The notes under the pieces are model-generated. The model did not search any database. It was not told where the DNA came from and saw only the letters and a program-made list of their open reading frames with translations. From Trichopria drosophilae (Eukaryota > Arthropoda > Insecta > Hymenoptera > Diapriidae): a stretch of DNA of 64,000 nt. Positions 1 to 15,300 of the stretch are shown piece after piece (within the stretch, counting starts at the first letter, position 1; each line of letters opens with the position of its first letter). Made by a program: the position numbers and the translations under genes. The stretch covers positions 2,799,001-2,863,000 of the forward strand of contig CM059585.1 of the NCBI GenBank assembly GCA_030407085.1, read 5' to 3'.

Positions 1-385
1 AGGAAGGGTGCGTCCAATACGACCTGGATCGAGGTGCAGTAAAGTCAACTTTATGACAAGGCCATTTTGTACCGATGGACAGCTATCGGTTTTATGTACA
101 ATGCAAGTTTTTCAGTAGATACTTAAAAAAGGCTGCATTTTTAGTGGAATCAGAAATTTTGAACGGCAATGTTTATGAGATTAGATTTTTGTCCGTAGAA
201 TTTTTTATAATAAAATTGTTTAATTAGTTCTTGTATATATGCAGTCTACTTCCTTTTCCCACCTACCACGCCTTTTAAATTATTAAAATTGTTCCACATT
301 TTTAATATTGTCTGGACATATCTTGTATGAATATTTAGAAATTTGTTGTACGACCAAAAAAATAAAACAATTTATAAAATTGTAG
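1..385. other. Upstream intron of the formin gene, no exon assigned
   Basis: AT-rich sequence ending in a splice acceptor at 384-385. Missing N-terminal formin exons must lie upstream of the window. The first ~35 bases are GC-richer and end in a GT, so they could be the tail of an exon. However, none of their frames resembles the FMNL sequence expected before the WVREFL motif, so I do not call it. Confidence 0.4.
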
Positions 386-3300
386 ATGGGTTAGAGAATT
401 TTTGGACGAGGACAACCAAGGGCTGGATGCTTTGATTGATTACCTCAGTTTTCGATTACTGATGATGCGCCACGAACAGCGACTTCTCGAATCCAGATCA
501 AATTCCGAGGAAAGGCTTCAAAATACCAGTGAGTATATTAAAATTATAGTAATAGATTCCTAAAAGTTTGGTGAAAAGTACCCATAAGTCTAAAATTTTA
601 GTAAATCCTTTTTGTTTATTTCTTTATATTTTTATTGGAAGTATTTGAAGAATTCTTGGAAATTCTCTTTGAAATAGTCTCCAGGGTCAGCGATAAATTG
701 AAATTTTCGAGTTGTATTATCGATTCTCACATAATAAACATTGCGAAGAATCGATTTTCCGAAGACGGCTTCACTTTTGATTACCAAGGCACGTCCATGT
801 AGCCTTAAGCGCATGGAGGCTTGTTCGGGTGGAAACTAGTTCGTTAAGAAAAGAAAAGGATTTATCAGTGGCGCACTTGGGTTCTCTTTTCAGCCGGAAC
901 GAGCGACACGACGCCGATGCTGAACAACGGCTGCCTGAGGCCGCCACTCTACGACATGAAGGATAGCCCCAGCGTGAAGCGACGCTCCAGGCATGTGGCA
1001 CGCTTGAACATGGGGGAGGCTAAGGATGACATCCACGTTTGCATATTGTGCATGCGTGCAATCATGAACAATAAGGTGAGCTCCACAATAACAACAAAAC
1101 AATTGCAAATTACACGCACCGGATCGAATGCCTTTATTCCGGCTTAATTCAGACAAGATTCCGTCGGATAACGAACTTAGAGTCTCAGATTCGATGAAAC
1201 ATTTCTGACGAAAATAACAATTATAATTGTTTAAAATATAAACAATTTATTTTCAGTATGGCTTCAACATGGTTATCCAACATCGAGAGGCCATCAACTG
1301 CATTGCATTGAGTCTAATGCACAAGAGCTTAAGGTAAATAAATGCTTACAAACTTCATCAGTCGTATCAAATTCAGTTTTACACAAAAAAAATGTTTACA
1401 TATTTGCATAAAATATTAATGGCAAATGCAACATTTTTGTAGGACAAAAGCTTTGGTGTTGGAGCTATTGGCTGCCATTTGTTTGGTAAAAGGCGGCCAC
1501 GAGATCATCCTCTCGGCGTTTGACAACTTCAAGGAAGTCTGCACGGAGAGGCGGCGATTTACGACATTAATGGCGTACTTCACGCAATACGACAACTTCC
1601 ACATCGAGTTCATGGTGGCGTGCATGCAGTTCGTCAACATTGTCGTACACTCGGTGGAGGACATGAACTTTAGGGTACACTTGCAATACGAGTTCACGAA
1701 ACTCGGACTCGACGAATACCTGGAGAAGCTCAGGCACACGGAGAGCGAAGATTTGCAGGTAAGTCATGTCAAAATAAATTATTTATGTACAGAAATATTA
1801 ATATGATCGATGCGGATGCAGCCAAAAGTCAAAATAGAAAAAATGTCGGTGACTTGTGACGATACGAACATAACCTATGCCACCAACTCCATCTAGTGAG
1901 TAACATAACGTCGTGTTGTAGCAGTCACTGGTATTTTGAGAAAAAATGCTCTCCGTGAATATTGTACGTACGTAAATTGTTATAAATCACAAATCCATTC
2001 CTTATTTCCATTTCAGGTTCAAATCTCAGCTTATCTAGATAATGTATTCGACGTAGCTGCTCTCATGGAAGACAGTGAAACAAAGACTGCAGCCTTAGAA
2101 AAAGTAGCGGAATTAGAGGACGAATTGGGGCATGTAAGTACATTTTGTATTAAATTTCAACCCTTTGAATGAAGAACTGTTTAAGAAGAAAATTTTAAAC
2201 AATGTTTATTTAAATTTTGGAATGATTTTTTTTATTTAGGCGCACGATAGGATGGCCGAATTGGAAAGGGAATCCTTAGCTAAATTGGCCGAACTCGAGA
2301 CGGAGCTCGGTGCAATGAAAGTCGAGTACGGGGACGCACTCGAAGCTCGCAGACTAGTCGAAGAGGAACTCGCGGCGTTGAAGAGGCAGCGCCAAGACTC
2401 CGCCAGGAGGCAGAGCGTTCTCGAAAACAAAATTATCGAATTGGAAACACTCACCGGCACCTTAACGAAAGGATCTTCGGGTAAGAACATTTTTTCATTC
2501 ATTATGACAAATTTAACGAAAATTTCATCTTGACAGCGGTACAAAATTTTAATTTTATTCTTGTTTTCTATATAAAAATGAAAAATTATGTTAGAGTTCA
2601 TTCCTACGATTAGTTTAGAAAAAAAAACGATTTTGTTAGTATTATTATCATTGTTGTGTAGTATTTTAGAGTTCTGGTCGTAATCGCCTAAGAAAAAATG
2701 ACCATTCTTGTTCAATATTAGTTTCGTAAATGCATTTAAAAATCCCGACCAATTTGCACGAGCCCTTTCGTAACAATTGCCATTTCGACATCCATGCTCT
2801 AATAACATCACAATATAATAATAGAGGACTTGTAGTAATTATCGCTTCATGTTTGCCAGGAGGTACGATTTCGAAGTCGAGAAAAGGGTAAATTTACGCC
2901 TTTAAAAGTCTATTAAAATTGCCGTTTTTCTACTTTCCAATCTCTTTTTATAGATTTTTAAAACATCGATTTTTCTCACATTCAAATTAATAAAAATAGT
3001 CGATATTTTATTCTGGTAATTTTGATGTCACGAAAATATATGAAATATCGATGTTTTATTTTCTCGACAGTTTTTTTAAATCATCTCTAATATATCTAAT
3101 GTGTGGTTTTTGTCGATTTTTCGAGTTAGTAATCACGTACTAGTTTTTTAAAATTATTTTTATTCTTTATTGAGCCGTAAAAATGTTTGTTATTTTAGAA
3201 TGTACTCATGAAATCATTTCGACCCTCATAATATCGATTTAACTATTCAACAACATTTTAATTTATTGGATACATTTTTAGGTTAGATTTTTATCAATAG

Positions 3301-6300
3301 ATATTCGTAAACAATACATTTTCTGGTTTATGTATTCTCGGTATTCGTTTTTTTGCGTCGCCGATTACGTACAGAATCAGGAAATTTGACGTTAAAAATG
3401 GCGGATTCAATATGGAGGACAAAAATCGTAAAATAACTTGATTTTCATAACATTAAATGTCAAATTAAGAAATTTGATACGTACGAAACATTGCATACTT
3501 AGTTTTCTTATTATAAGTTTAAAATCAGACAAGTTTTACGATTGAAACGAGTACAATTACGTTTCTAAACAAATAATGAACAAAAAAAAGATTATAAAAT
3601 ACCTAAAAACAATAGAAAATATTTATTCGCGATATAAATTAGGTACCTCCATTCATCTAACAAAACTTTGAAAATATTTGTATGTTTGAAGTATGTTTTA
3701 AAATGCATATTAAAAAAATGTACGTCGTGATCCATAAACCACATTTTAACCTAAAAAACTAGACTATTTTTCCGACAGTTTTCGATGCTCTGAATCCAAA
3801 TCTGACCGTAGAATTTATCTGTCACGTCAGATTTGTGTAGTATTATAACCTAAAAGTGCAAAAAAACATAAAATTATAAATAATCGTCGTAGAATTACAA
3901 AAAAAAATGTGTAATTTTAAAAAAGTTTGTAAAGAAGTTTTTTACTTATTAAAGAACAAACAAGAAATTCTTTCAGCAACCAAAAAGGTTTCGAAACAAC
4001 TACATCTTTTTAGAACTTACTGATTTTTATTTATAAATTAATTATTTTATTTTTCCGCGTAGGAAATTCTATTATAATGCAATAAATTTTCAAAAATGCG
4101 ATGTTAGCGATGACTAATTCAAAATAGCAGAATGTGCAGCAACATTATGAAAGAGATTAGGTCACTACTGATTAAATCGTCTCGTTTATTTCACTATCCG
4201 ACAGCACGAGTTAACGTAAGCAATGTCCGTGGATAACATTTAATACATTATGCGCTTATTTTATTATGTTACTCAAGCAGCTTATGGAAATCGCTCGAAG
4301 CGTTTTTTCCTTGTCAACTAAAATTTGCAAAGAGTCAATAAATGACAACGAAGATATTTCTTTAAAATTGTACGAGTGAAAATTTAATGACCCTCAACGT
4401 TCGTTGCTGATTATGACAGTAAAATATTGAATTTGGTCATTTTTATTTTTTAATTTTAGACATTATTATTCCATTTCAAGTTTACATTTCAGAACATTTT
4501 CGCCTTTCACTACTTCATCATACATATTTTCGATTCGTTAATTTTTAAAATTGTTTAATGAAATGTGTAAAACAAACTTTTTTCTATTAATAACTCTGTA
4601 ATTAATTAGTTTTGTAATAATCTACTGCATTATATTACATCGTCGTGTTTTTTCGTATTTCGTGATTCATTAACCTGCAATCTCCATAATTTCGACAATA
4701 TAGTATTAAAAAGTGGAGGTTAAAGGTGTCTATTTGTTAAATGTATTCTGAGATGATTGTTTGACACGTAACACTGTCAAAATATTAATGAAAATTTTTA
4801 TTGGCAGTTGGAAGTCTCCGAAATGGATCATCGGCAACGTCGCCGGTCGCGGAAGACCCGACGTTATTGACGAATTCGACGAATCGGACGCCGCACACGG
4901 AGACGATACCGGCGGCGCCAATGCCTCCACCTCCACCACCCCCACCGTGTCCGCCACCACCCCCGATGGCGACAATGGCGTCAGGGGACCTGAAGATACC
5001 GCCGCCGGTCCCGATTCCACCTCCACCAGCCGGGATGATGCAGGCACCGGACGGAGCAATGACGATCAAACGAAAGGTCAGTTTCTGGAGGTTAGATTCG
5101 ATTATTTGAAGGTTATGTCTCACGAATTGTTTCCTGATTTAGGTACAAACGAAGTACAAGCTCCCGACGTTGAACTGGATTCCCTTAAAGCCGAATCAAG
5201 TCCGCGGAACGATCTTCAACGAGCTCGACGACGATCGTCTACACAGTTACATCGACTTCACTGATTTTGAGGAAAGATTCAAAATCGGCATTGGCAGTCA
5301 CTTGACTAACGGCACCAGCGAAACCGACGGATTCCATACGCAATTCCCCAGTAAACGATTTAAGAAGGACAACGTTTCACTCCTCGAGCACACACGATTA
5401 CGAAATATCGGTAAGTTTTACGTTACTGCGTTTGGTGTCATGTAAGGTTATGTTTTCAGAGATTTCTAACATTATATTGCGTTTCCAGCTATTTCGAGAA
5501 GAAAAATGGATATGGCAATAGAAAAAGTAATCGCCGCAGTGAATTCGCTCGATCTCAAGATTCTTTCACTCGAGAACGTGGAATTACTGCAACGTATGGT
5601 ACCAACCGACCAGGAGGTATGATTGCGTTATTTAATTTTTGTTTAATCATTATTTTACGATATTATAATAATTTTTATGGACATACTAGACTAAAGCTTA
5701 CCGGGAGTACGTGGCGGATAAGAAGAGCGTAAATCTCTTGACGGAAGAGGACAAGTTCCTGATGCAGCTCGGCAAGGTCGAGAGGATCTCGACGAAGCTG
5801 TCAATCATGAATTACATCGGCAACTTCTTCGACAACGTGCATCTAATCGCGCCGCAGACCCACGCCGTTATCTCGGGCTCGAAATCGGTGAAGAGCTCGA
5901 CGAAACTCCGTGTCGTCCTGGAAATCATCCTCGCCTTCGGCAATTACCTCAATAGCAGCAAGCGCGGACCAGCCTACGGCTTCAAGCTCCAGAGCCTCGA
6001 CACGCTCTTGGATACGAAATCGACGGACAAACGGATGTGCCTCCTGCACTACATCGTCGCCACGATTAGGTCCAAGTTCCCGGAGCTGATAAACTTCGAG
6101 TCGGAGTTGATGTACATTGACAAAGCTGCTACGGGTAAGACATTTTTTTAATGCTGGTAGGTTTAGTTTGGAATTCTTTCGATCCTAACCTCAAAATTTT
6201 GTAGTTTCTCTGGAGAACATTACGACAGATGTACACGAACTAGAGAAAGGTATGGAACTCGTACGCAAGGAGTACGACCTTCGAGGGAAGGAAAAACACA

Positions 6301-9300
6301 ACACCGTACTTAAAGACTTCCTTAATAATTCCGAGGAGAAGTTGCGACGACTTAAATCGGACGCACGGACCGCGGCGGAGGCCTTTAGGGAATGCATTGA
6401 GTTTTTCGGAGAAAGTTCCAGGCAGGCGGACGCGAATACCTTCTTCTCGCTTCTTGTTAGATTCGCTAGAGCGTTCAAGGTAACCTTCGTTTAATTTTGG
6501 GCATTCGATCATGTTTGTGACGTTTACTGATCCGCAGTTCCTTTTTAGATAGCGGATCAGGAAAACGAGCAGCGACGAAGGCTCGAGGCGGCAGCTGCTG
6601 AAGCTTTGAACACGAACGAAGAGGTGATCAAAAGGAACAAATTGAACCAGAAGAAACAACAGGTAAGCAACGCTCTCTTTCTTACATTTCGAACGGCCGT
6701 TGTTCGTTTCGTATTGAGCATGCCAAAGCTTTGAATGTTTCGAGAATGTATATACCGACACTACCATAATTAAACGTTGATTCGTGAAAAGTACCACAAT
6801 TGTCCGAATGTCAAAATTAATTTTTGGTAACAACGTCGAATAAAGCGACGTATAAATGAGCAATTTCTCCAAGTGCAAAATTTTTTTAAACTTTGGCAAT
6901 TACGGTACAAACATCGTAAACTAACCTTACGAAAAAAAACTAATAATTCCGGCAAATTTGTCGAATATTTTGGGTTTATTTTGGAATGTACAAATTTATT
7001 CGTAAGGATAGTTTCAAAAACGAGCTTATCTCTTCCAACATCAATGCTTGTCGTTGCTTCACGCATTGTTGTCACCTTCGCACCAAGCTCAGCAATTTTA
7101 TACGTACGTAACGATAAATCGTGAATTAATATTCTTCGCCGATATTGCCTAATAACAGAACAGCATGCTTTCGTTCGTTTACATCAATATTTGTGACTTT
7201 CGTCGTTGACTAGCCAACTGGGGTCTGAATCCAACCATGTCTCGTTACTTTGAGGTTATGTCGTCCGCTTTTTGCCCATTTCTGGTACTGTCAGAACTTA
7301 AAAAATAATTTTGTTACGTGCAATTTTAGAAGTAGGGTTAATTAATTCATAACCCAGATTTATATAAAAAATGCACGACGGAAATTTTAGAAAAATGGAA
7401 ATATAACTATTTTTTGCTCTCTTTGTCGTACATTTTCCAGTTCCAGTAGTTTCTAACGTTTACCTTTCTATTTAATTTTTAATTTGTTTCATTTTTAAAA
7501 ATAATTTCCCGAAAAAATATAAATTTCCACGTGGGGAACGTTTGAGAACATAAGAATTGTGTAGATATTTTAAGGTTAAAAGTTACGTCAATGGTTGGTG
7601 GAGAAAACCTCGAATCTTTCAAGATCGATATGAAGATCGAAAAAGAACGGCAAAGTGCGGGAATGCCCGAATCGTTGCATGATTATCTTTTCGTTGGTCG
7701 AAGCATGCGAACCTCCGTTAATTTTGTTGTCTCCCGGTAGGGATTCTCGACGAGTGCGCCCCACCAGGCGACCGTTGCACCTATCGTAATTTTTCGTAGA
7801 ACGTAAATCTCACGCACATCTATTTTTCTTATTTGTTACATATTTGTTTGGATTTAAAAGTCACCGAAATTTTGCTGTAACTCGAACAAGACACTGTTAC
7901 ACCGGCATCTTAACGAACTGGAGCTCAGAACGTAACAATGTAGAAAACAATTTGTCACATGTAAGTCTGTCCTCACTCAAATTTCCTGCTACGAAACGAA
8001 ATTTATTATTCTAACTTACGTACTAATAATCACCCACTACACACTCACGCATAGCGCACACACTCGCACGCACCCTCACGGAGTTTCGAAAAAAGTAAAA
8101 ACAAAAAAAAAAAGAAAACGAAAAAGATGGCAGAGACGTTGTTTCGTTCAAGCCCACATGCGACCTGCACCTTTATGCGACAGTAGCGCCACGGCCGTTA
8201 AAAGCCGTGGCGAATCGTCCACTCCGATCGAAAGGAGCATGGAATGATTGCGAGAAAAATGCAACGGCATGCTTCCGCTCGCATTGATGTTGCTTGAGAA
8301 AGATATTTCATTGTTTCTCTTAATGCGGCTGCAATGATCATGTATACGTTTAGTTATTCCCTCGTGGAAAAATTATCATCCCTCGAATCCGCTACAATCG
8401 ATATTTCATGTCTATTTCATGTATGTACAGCTTTAGGTGAAGGTGGTGATGAGTTTTATTGTTTTATCTATAAAATCGTTTCTGCAGATCCTACGAGATT
8501 TTTACGTTATGGAGTGCGTACTCCAAAATAATAATTCATTGTCTACTTTCATATTTTATAGTAATATTCACATGATATAACCGTTTTAAATAGTTTTTCA
8601 TCGAATCTCTACGTAGAATCTTAACCTAAAATAACCCGACGTGATTTTAATAAACGACAAACGTAAAATTTTGAGTTGTTTTACGATCATTATAATTTAA
8701 TCCGATGAAAACATAACCTCAAATGTCAAGTACCGGATTTTTATGACAAAATAGTCATTTTAAATATTTTTGAATCGTAAAATACGTGCAAGAGAGTTCA
8801 TAACCTCTTTTAATGGTACTACTTACAGTTTTGAACGATAAAAGTAACGTAAAGTCAGCTATAAGTTGTTTTATTTATCCGTTTTAAAAATTACGTATGA
8901 TTTTACAATCATTTTTTTCTCGTAATAAGAGTTATAAATAGAAGAAAACAGTAAATGAAACGTGTAAAAATGAATTTACGATAGTTTATAATATTTTACT
9001 ACGTGTAGTTATGTTACTTTTACGGGAACAAGAAGTAAACAAAATTATAAAATGAAAACATTGGAAGCAGACGGAATAATCAAAATAATTTTGTATTTTT
9101 ATCACGTTAATATAGAAAATAACTGATGAAATGGAATAATATTTAAATAAAGAAGTCAATTTTTCGTAATAATTTATTATTTAGACACACTTTTATTCTT
9201 ATTTGCTAGTTTTTTGTTCTGTTAGGTTGTGAAATATTATTTGAATTAAATTTTGTGTAATAAATAAATAAAAATTGAATTAGGAAAATGTAAAGTAACA

Positions 9301-12300
9301 TAACCTGTAATTTTAACAAATTAAATTAAATACTACGGCTAAATTTCTAATGACATAACCTAGTGGTTTTTATACTAGGTTATGATTTTACATTTTTCGT
9401 CATTTTCGTACGTGCACATCTTCAGTCAACAGTTTTACAACATTTATTTTTTAATTTCTATTAATTTCGGTGTTATGCGCGTATCAAACTTTATTTATCA
9501 TTAAAATGAATTCTAAACGCATTTTGTATGTTTTTATACGCAGGAAATGTCAAATTACTGTGATTAGAAAATGAATAACAAAATTGTTAACAAAATTGTC
9601 ACGAAATATATTTTTTAATACAAGTTGTCATTTTTAATCATTTGTTTAGTACAATATATTACGGGGTAGTTACTTGCGTTACTGAAACCTAGTAAAGACT
9701 AAATGAATAGTCAGCGTTACTACCCAACAAACAAAAAAGAATAAGATCGAATTCAGAAATTACGTTTCCAATCCGGTTTCTTAACATTTCGAATTGAGAA
9801 ACGTCATAACCTAATTCAAAGTTCATCGATTTAATACTTTCACGTGGATTTCCGAATATTTTAATTCAGAAAAATTCGTTTTAATGCGTCGACATTATTA
9901 TGTATAGTTTTGTATCATAAAGAAAAAAGAAAAACAAATGTTACGTCTATGATAGACATTGTTTACCTTCACATATATTATTTGTACTTAGTTCCGGTGA
10001 AATTTATTAGATTTTAGTTCGTGTGTTCATGTAAAAACTGCTATCCAATGTTTTTTAGGTTATGTTTTTGTTTTATTCACGTATTATATCGGATTAGAAC
10101 GTACAAAGTTTTAAATGGCCATGAAACCGAAATGAAACGTATTCAATGCTTTTTAATTCTTTTTCGTTTCTTGGGTATTCGACCATGAAATGACAGTTTC
10201 TATATTTAGATATTCGAATGATTATAAATAGAAAACTAAACTTTTTAAAAATATATTTGTCAAATTAAAAAATAAACGAACGATTAAAACGAACACAGAA
10301 AGTTTCGAATTCCAGAAACAATAAACATGTAGTAATAGAGAGGTTATGGTCGAATTGTTGATTTAAAAAAAAAGAAATTCATTTTCATATTTAAGTATGA
10401 AGTCTGCAATTTATATACATAAAATAATAGTAGATAATTTATTTATAATAATATTTATTTATTAGAACGTAAACGGACTTAACATCCTTAAATATAAATA
10501 ACCAAAATGATGGTGAAGCTTGTTGTATATAAAAGAAAATACAAAAGATAACGTTATAATTAAGACGTGGTAAAGTAAATATAACTATTTTTAATTATTT
10601 AATATAATCATATATGGTAAACGTAATGTCAAAGTATTTCATACAAAACATTAAATGTCGTTTATGTAATATTTAATAACGTATTTTATATTAATGTTCG
10701 TTGTAATTCTTACGAAACAGGTTCGTAAAAAGTAATAATTTTTATTTGTTTTTTCATCGTAATCATACAATAATATATCTGTATGAATAAAAAAACAAAT
10801 TAAACGTTGATAAAATATAAACATACAGTGCGTTCACTAATACAAAAATAAAAATAACATACATAAAAACTGTTAACATTTTAATATATTATTAATTATA
10901 AACAAATATATTGACCTTAAATTTATACGTACTTAGAATTAATCGTCATTTAAACAATAGTAAGTTACGTTTACGTAAAAGAAATATAATATTATATATA
11001 ATATGCAAAATAGTAGAAATGGCAGTAGTTTAGTAATTTTTATTACATTTTCGGTATTAAAACCTCTTACTAGACACAAAAATCATTTGTCTACCTTCAA
11101 TAATAGCCCGGTAATTTATTACACTGAGAAAAGAATGTACTAAAGGTTTTAAATTTAGTAATTTTCATTGTTAATGATATTGTTAATAAGAGAAAGCATT
11201 GATGTTTTTAAATAAAATTGAAATTTGCACAAATAATTTGTTAAATACTTTTTATTAATAAACAACTTTTATTAATGACTCAAATTTTCTTCTTTTCCCC
11301 AGTTAAACATTTTTTAAAAATGAATGAATTTTAACGAGTGATTCTCTACAACTTTAACGTATAATTTTTATAAAATTTTGAAATTAACGTCAAACATCTG
11401 TATTTATTTTAAAAAATGATTACTTTCCACAATTTCTGAATACTTTTAGTGATAAGGTAAAAAGTTTTAAAAAATTCGTTCGTTAAAGTTGTAGAGAATC
11501 TTTTTCTCGAAAAAATAAGCCATCATTCGTTAAAATCTATTAATTTTTAAACAATTTTTAACTGTCGAAAAAAAAGTAAGTTATTACCAAAGCTTGTTTA
11601 ACAAATTAATTTTTTTGTCATGAACAATAATATTTTCTCCCTTCAACAATGTCATTGTTAGTGACAATTAAATTCTTGAAAACGTTAAATATTTTTCCCA
11701 AACATGCAATATCCGGGATCTAACTAAATTGTACAAAATAGATTGATTTACTTCATATCCATTTACTCAAATCCAGTGTATATTTACTTAAATTAAATAA
11801 AGATTCATTTTAAACAAGGAAATGCTTCCTCCGTGACCTAAATCACTCGAAAACTTAGCGTCTCCTCAGTTAAAGTAAATATTCTTTTGTTTTTGAAATA
11901 AATTATTTATTTCAATATTTGAAACAAACAAAAAATCAAAATCAATCGTAAATAAATCATTTTTTCAGTTTCTTTTTTTTTAATGAAACGTTTTTTTACA
12001 CAAAAGTTAATAAGTGCACATTAACAAGATATTTTCTTTAATTCAGAATATATATTTTTAAAAACGAATAGATTTTTATAATAACTATATTAGTTGATAT
12101 GTAAATAAATATTTTCTTCACATTGAAATTTATTTACTTCGAAGAAGTAAATTCTTTAATTTTTAATGAACTGATTTTTTTAACGAAGCTATTCTTCACT
12201 TTAATTTTGTAAATAAATATATTTAGAAATTATTTTACTTGTCACGAATTGAAACAGATTATTTGCTTGTTTCAAGTAAATTTTATTTTGATCTAAAACC

Positions 12301-15300
12301 TTTTTCCGGTATTTAGGACTTCCTTTCAGTGTACAGTAGTTATAGTAATTTTTTAGTGTACTTACTTCATTAAAATAAAGTTAAACTAGTTTAAGTGTAG
12401 TTTAGTAGTTTAGTGTATATACACAATTAATCAAAATGTGAATTCTTCGTCGGTAAATTTTAAAATTACTGCATGTATTCATTAAACTAAACAATAAAAG
12501 AACCAGTATCAATATTTTTATCCGATTATTACTGCGTATTATTGTTACATAACTTTATTTAGGAATTATTAAAAGAAAACTAATAACAATAATTTGTTTT
12601 AAATAGGGAATAATATGTTCTAACCGTTCGATCTGCACAAACGAAATGTAAAGAAACATCATCTTTGTACATCTTTGTTCTTTTTCCACGTTCAAAATTA
12701 ATTTTGATATGCTTAGATTTCTTAGTTACGCATCATTTTACAAAATTTTACTTTATTTCGTTTTTACTATTCCACTTGTAGCGTACCCTACGGGCATGAA
12801 TTCGATTGTTTGTGAGCATCAATTATATTCTTCTATACTTAAAATTACAGTTAGAAAGAAATGTAAAATCATATTTTTCCATGTAAAATTTATTGGTGTT
12901 GTATTCTAAGTCTAAGAACAATAAGTAATAGGATTTATTTTAGCGTAGTACATAACCGTAAAAGTTCTTTGGAATGTATTCATTTTGCTTTGAAGTTATT
13001 TTGTACAAATTTCATTTTCAAAATGTATTTTCTTCTCGTATGAAAATAGTGCAAATCTTTTTTTCGTTTAATTTTGAAAGCAGTATTGTGTTATCTGTTG
13101 GTTATAATATCTTTATTTAAAATTAAATAAAGACGTAAAACCGTTTTAAATCTCAAATTCATTTTTAAATGCAATATAAAATCAATAACAAGAATAATGA
13201 AAGATTTTAAAGATTGAAATTCTTATTGTTGAAAATCTTTCGATTTTTGTAATAAAAAAACTCGATGTTAATAAATTTTCAGGTTATTTTAAAAATATCG
13301 ATTGTTATGTTTCAACGTTTTTGATTAATGTTTTTTTATCTATTTTTTAGGTTATTTTCAATAGTTTTCTAAACAAACTATGTCATATTTCGACCATATT
13401 GAATCTGTCACGTTTAAAAGTTTTTATAATCGACTTAAAAGGTTCTGTTTCTGTATTTTTACATTTTTATGTTTGATTCATTTCAATCTTTTGTTCTACA
13501 GTAACTTTTTTTTGTACTTTGTTATTTTTAGTAAAATTTGTTATTTCGTTTTTTTTCCTTCACAAGTCGAAAGATCTTCAGCAATAAAAAAACAAACAGT
13601 AATTATTGATTTGAACAATTTTAACGTATAAAAATAATTAAACATTCTTGATTTTTACTTATTTTGTTATATTTGCATTTTGTTTATTAATTTTGAGTAT
13701 CGTTTTCAAAAATTGCGAATTGGTATTATAAAAAAATTAAATTACTAAAAAAGAACGTGAAATATTAGTAAAACGATAACTCATAATTTTAAAATGTCTA
13801 AATTATTATATTACAACTGACATTGAAAAGAACACTAATCTTTTTCTTTTTTTTAATCCTTCTCAAGGAAAAAATCATCAAATTCTTCTGGAATAACCAT
13901 ATTTATTGTATTTTTGCCATATCTTCCGAAATCCGGCCTCAGATTGACGTTATCGGCCGCCATTTTTCCATAATGGCGACTTAAACGTAAAAAAAAACAT
14001 GATTTTTTGAAGTTTTTTTTTCCAAATAATCGTATTTTTGAGCATGAAACCGTGTCTGAATCTTACTTTATTTCTCCATCCGGTGGCATAAACTGTTACA
14101 CTAAAAGTTAAGACTGTTAGTAAATAAAAATTCAAGATGGCGGATTCAAAATGGAGGCCTTCATCACGTATCTGGCAAACATTTCACAATTACTGTCCCG
14201 TCCAGATTGGTCGGATTTGTTTAAAACTTGTTATTTTGAGGTTTTCGGGTTCACGGGTTATGAATCCTACGTCAGATTTTCAAAATTCAACATGGCGGAT
14301 CCAATATGGCGTATGAATTTCCCAAACATTGGTCAGATTCGCTCGATACAAAAATATATGCATACAATGGTACAACAAAATTCATCTCGTCAAATTTCGC
14401 TTGCCAAATAAGTGATGAAGGCCTCCATCTTGGAACCGCCATTTTGAATTTCTATTTACTGACAGTCCGAACTTGTAGTATATTTATGCCACCAGATATA
14501 AAAGTACAAGATGATTCCAAGATGGGTTCATGCTCAAATTACGATTATTTGGAAAATAAATTTAAAAAATTACGTTTTTTTACGTTTAAGTTGCCATTTT
14601 GATAAAATGGCGGCCGATAGTATCAATCTGAGACCGGATTTCGAAAGATCAAACCAAGAAACGGGTTAATTTGGCTAATGAGTTAAAAGAAATAAATTTT
14701 ACCAAAGTGAGATTATTTTTCGTTAAAAAAAGTTTAGATAATAAATTGTAGTAAAAAAATGTAATTACAAAAAAGATAAGTTACTTATTCTTACATTCTT
14801 TCACATTTTGTATTTTTTTATACGGTAATAAACATTTACAATAAAATTTAAAAAAACTTAATGATTTTCATTCATTATTAAAGACATTCAATATTAAAAT
14901 TCGTCTAAATTTTTTTGTGTACAGTCTAGTAATTTAGGTTAAGTTTAGATTGAGGTTAGGTTAGCTTAGGTTAGGTTAGATTAGGTTAGGTTAGGTTTAT
15001 ACAATGTCAGTTTTTCCGTGTGTTTTGAATATTCCAATTTAATACAACAAAAACCGATGAGAAACTTAAATAAAATGAAAATTTTTAAATTTTCGAGGTT
15101 ATGTTTAACCACTTCACTGGTAGGGTATCATATGTGTACAAAAAAAAAGTGCCACGACTGGTAATGTATCATATATGTACATTTTTAAATAACTTCCACA
15201 ATTTTCAATGAATTTGCATGAAATTTGATATGCTATAGTTTCTTAGGTCGCTGAATACGAATTGGAGGTTATTGTTTTAAAATTCAATATGGCAGTTCCA

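Noticed and set aside
2860..2888. Exon-like GGTACGATTTCGAAGTCGAG block between formin exons 6 and 7
   Set aside because: Has AG and GT edges, but its 28-nt (or 25-nt) length breaks the phase between exons 6 and 7, which join in frame without it.
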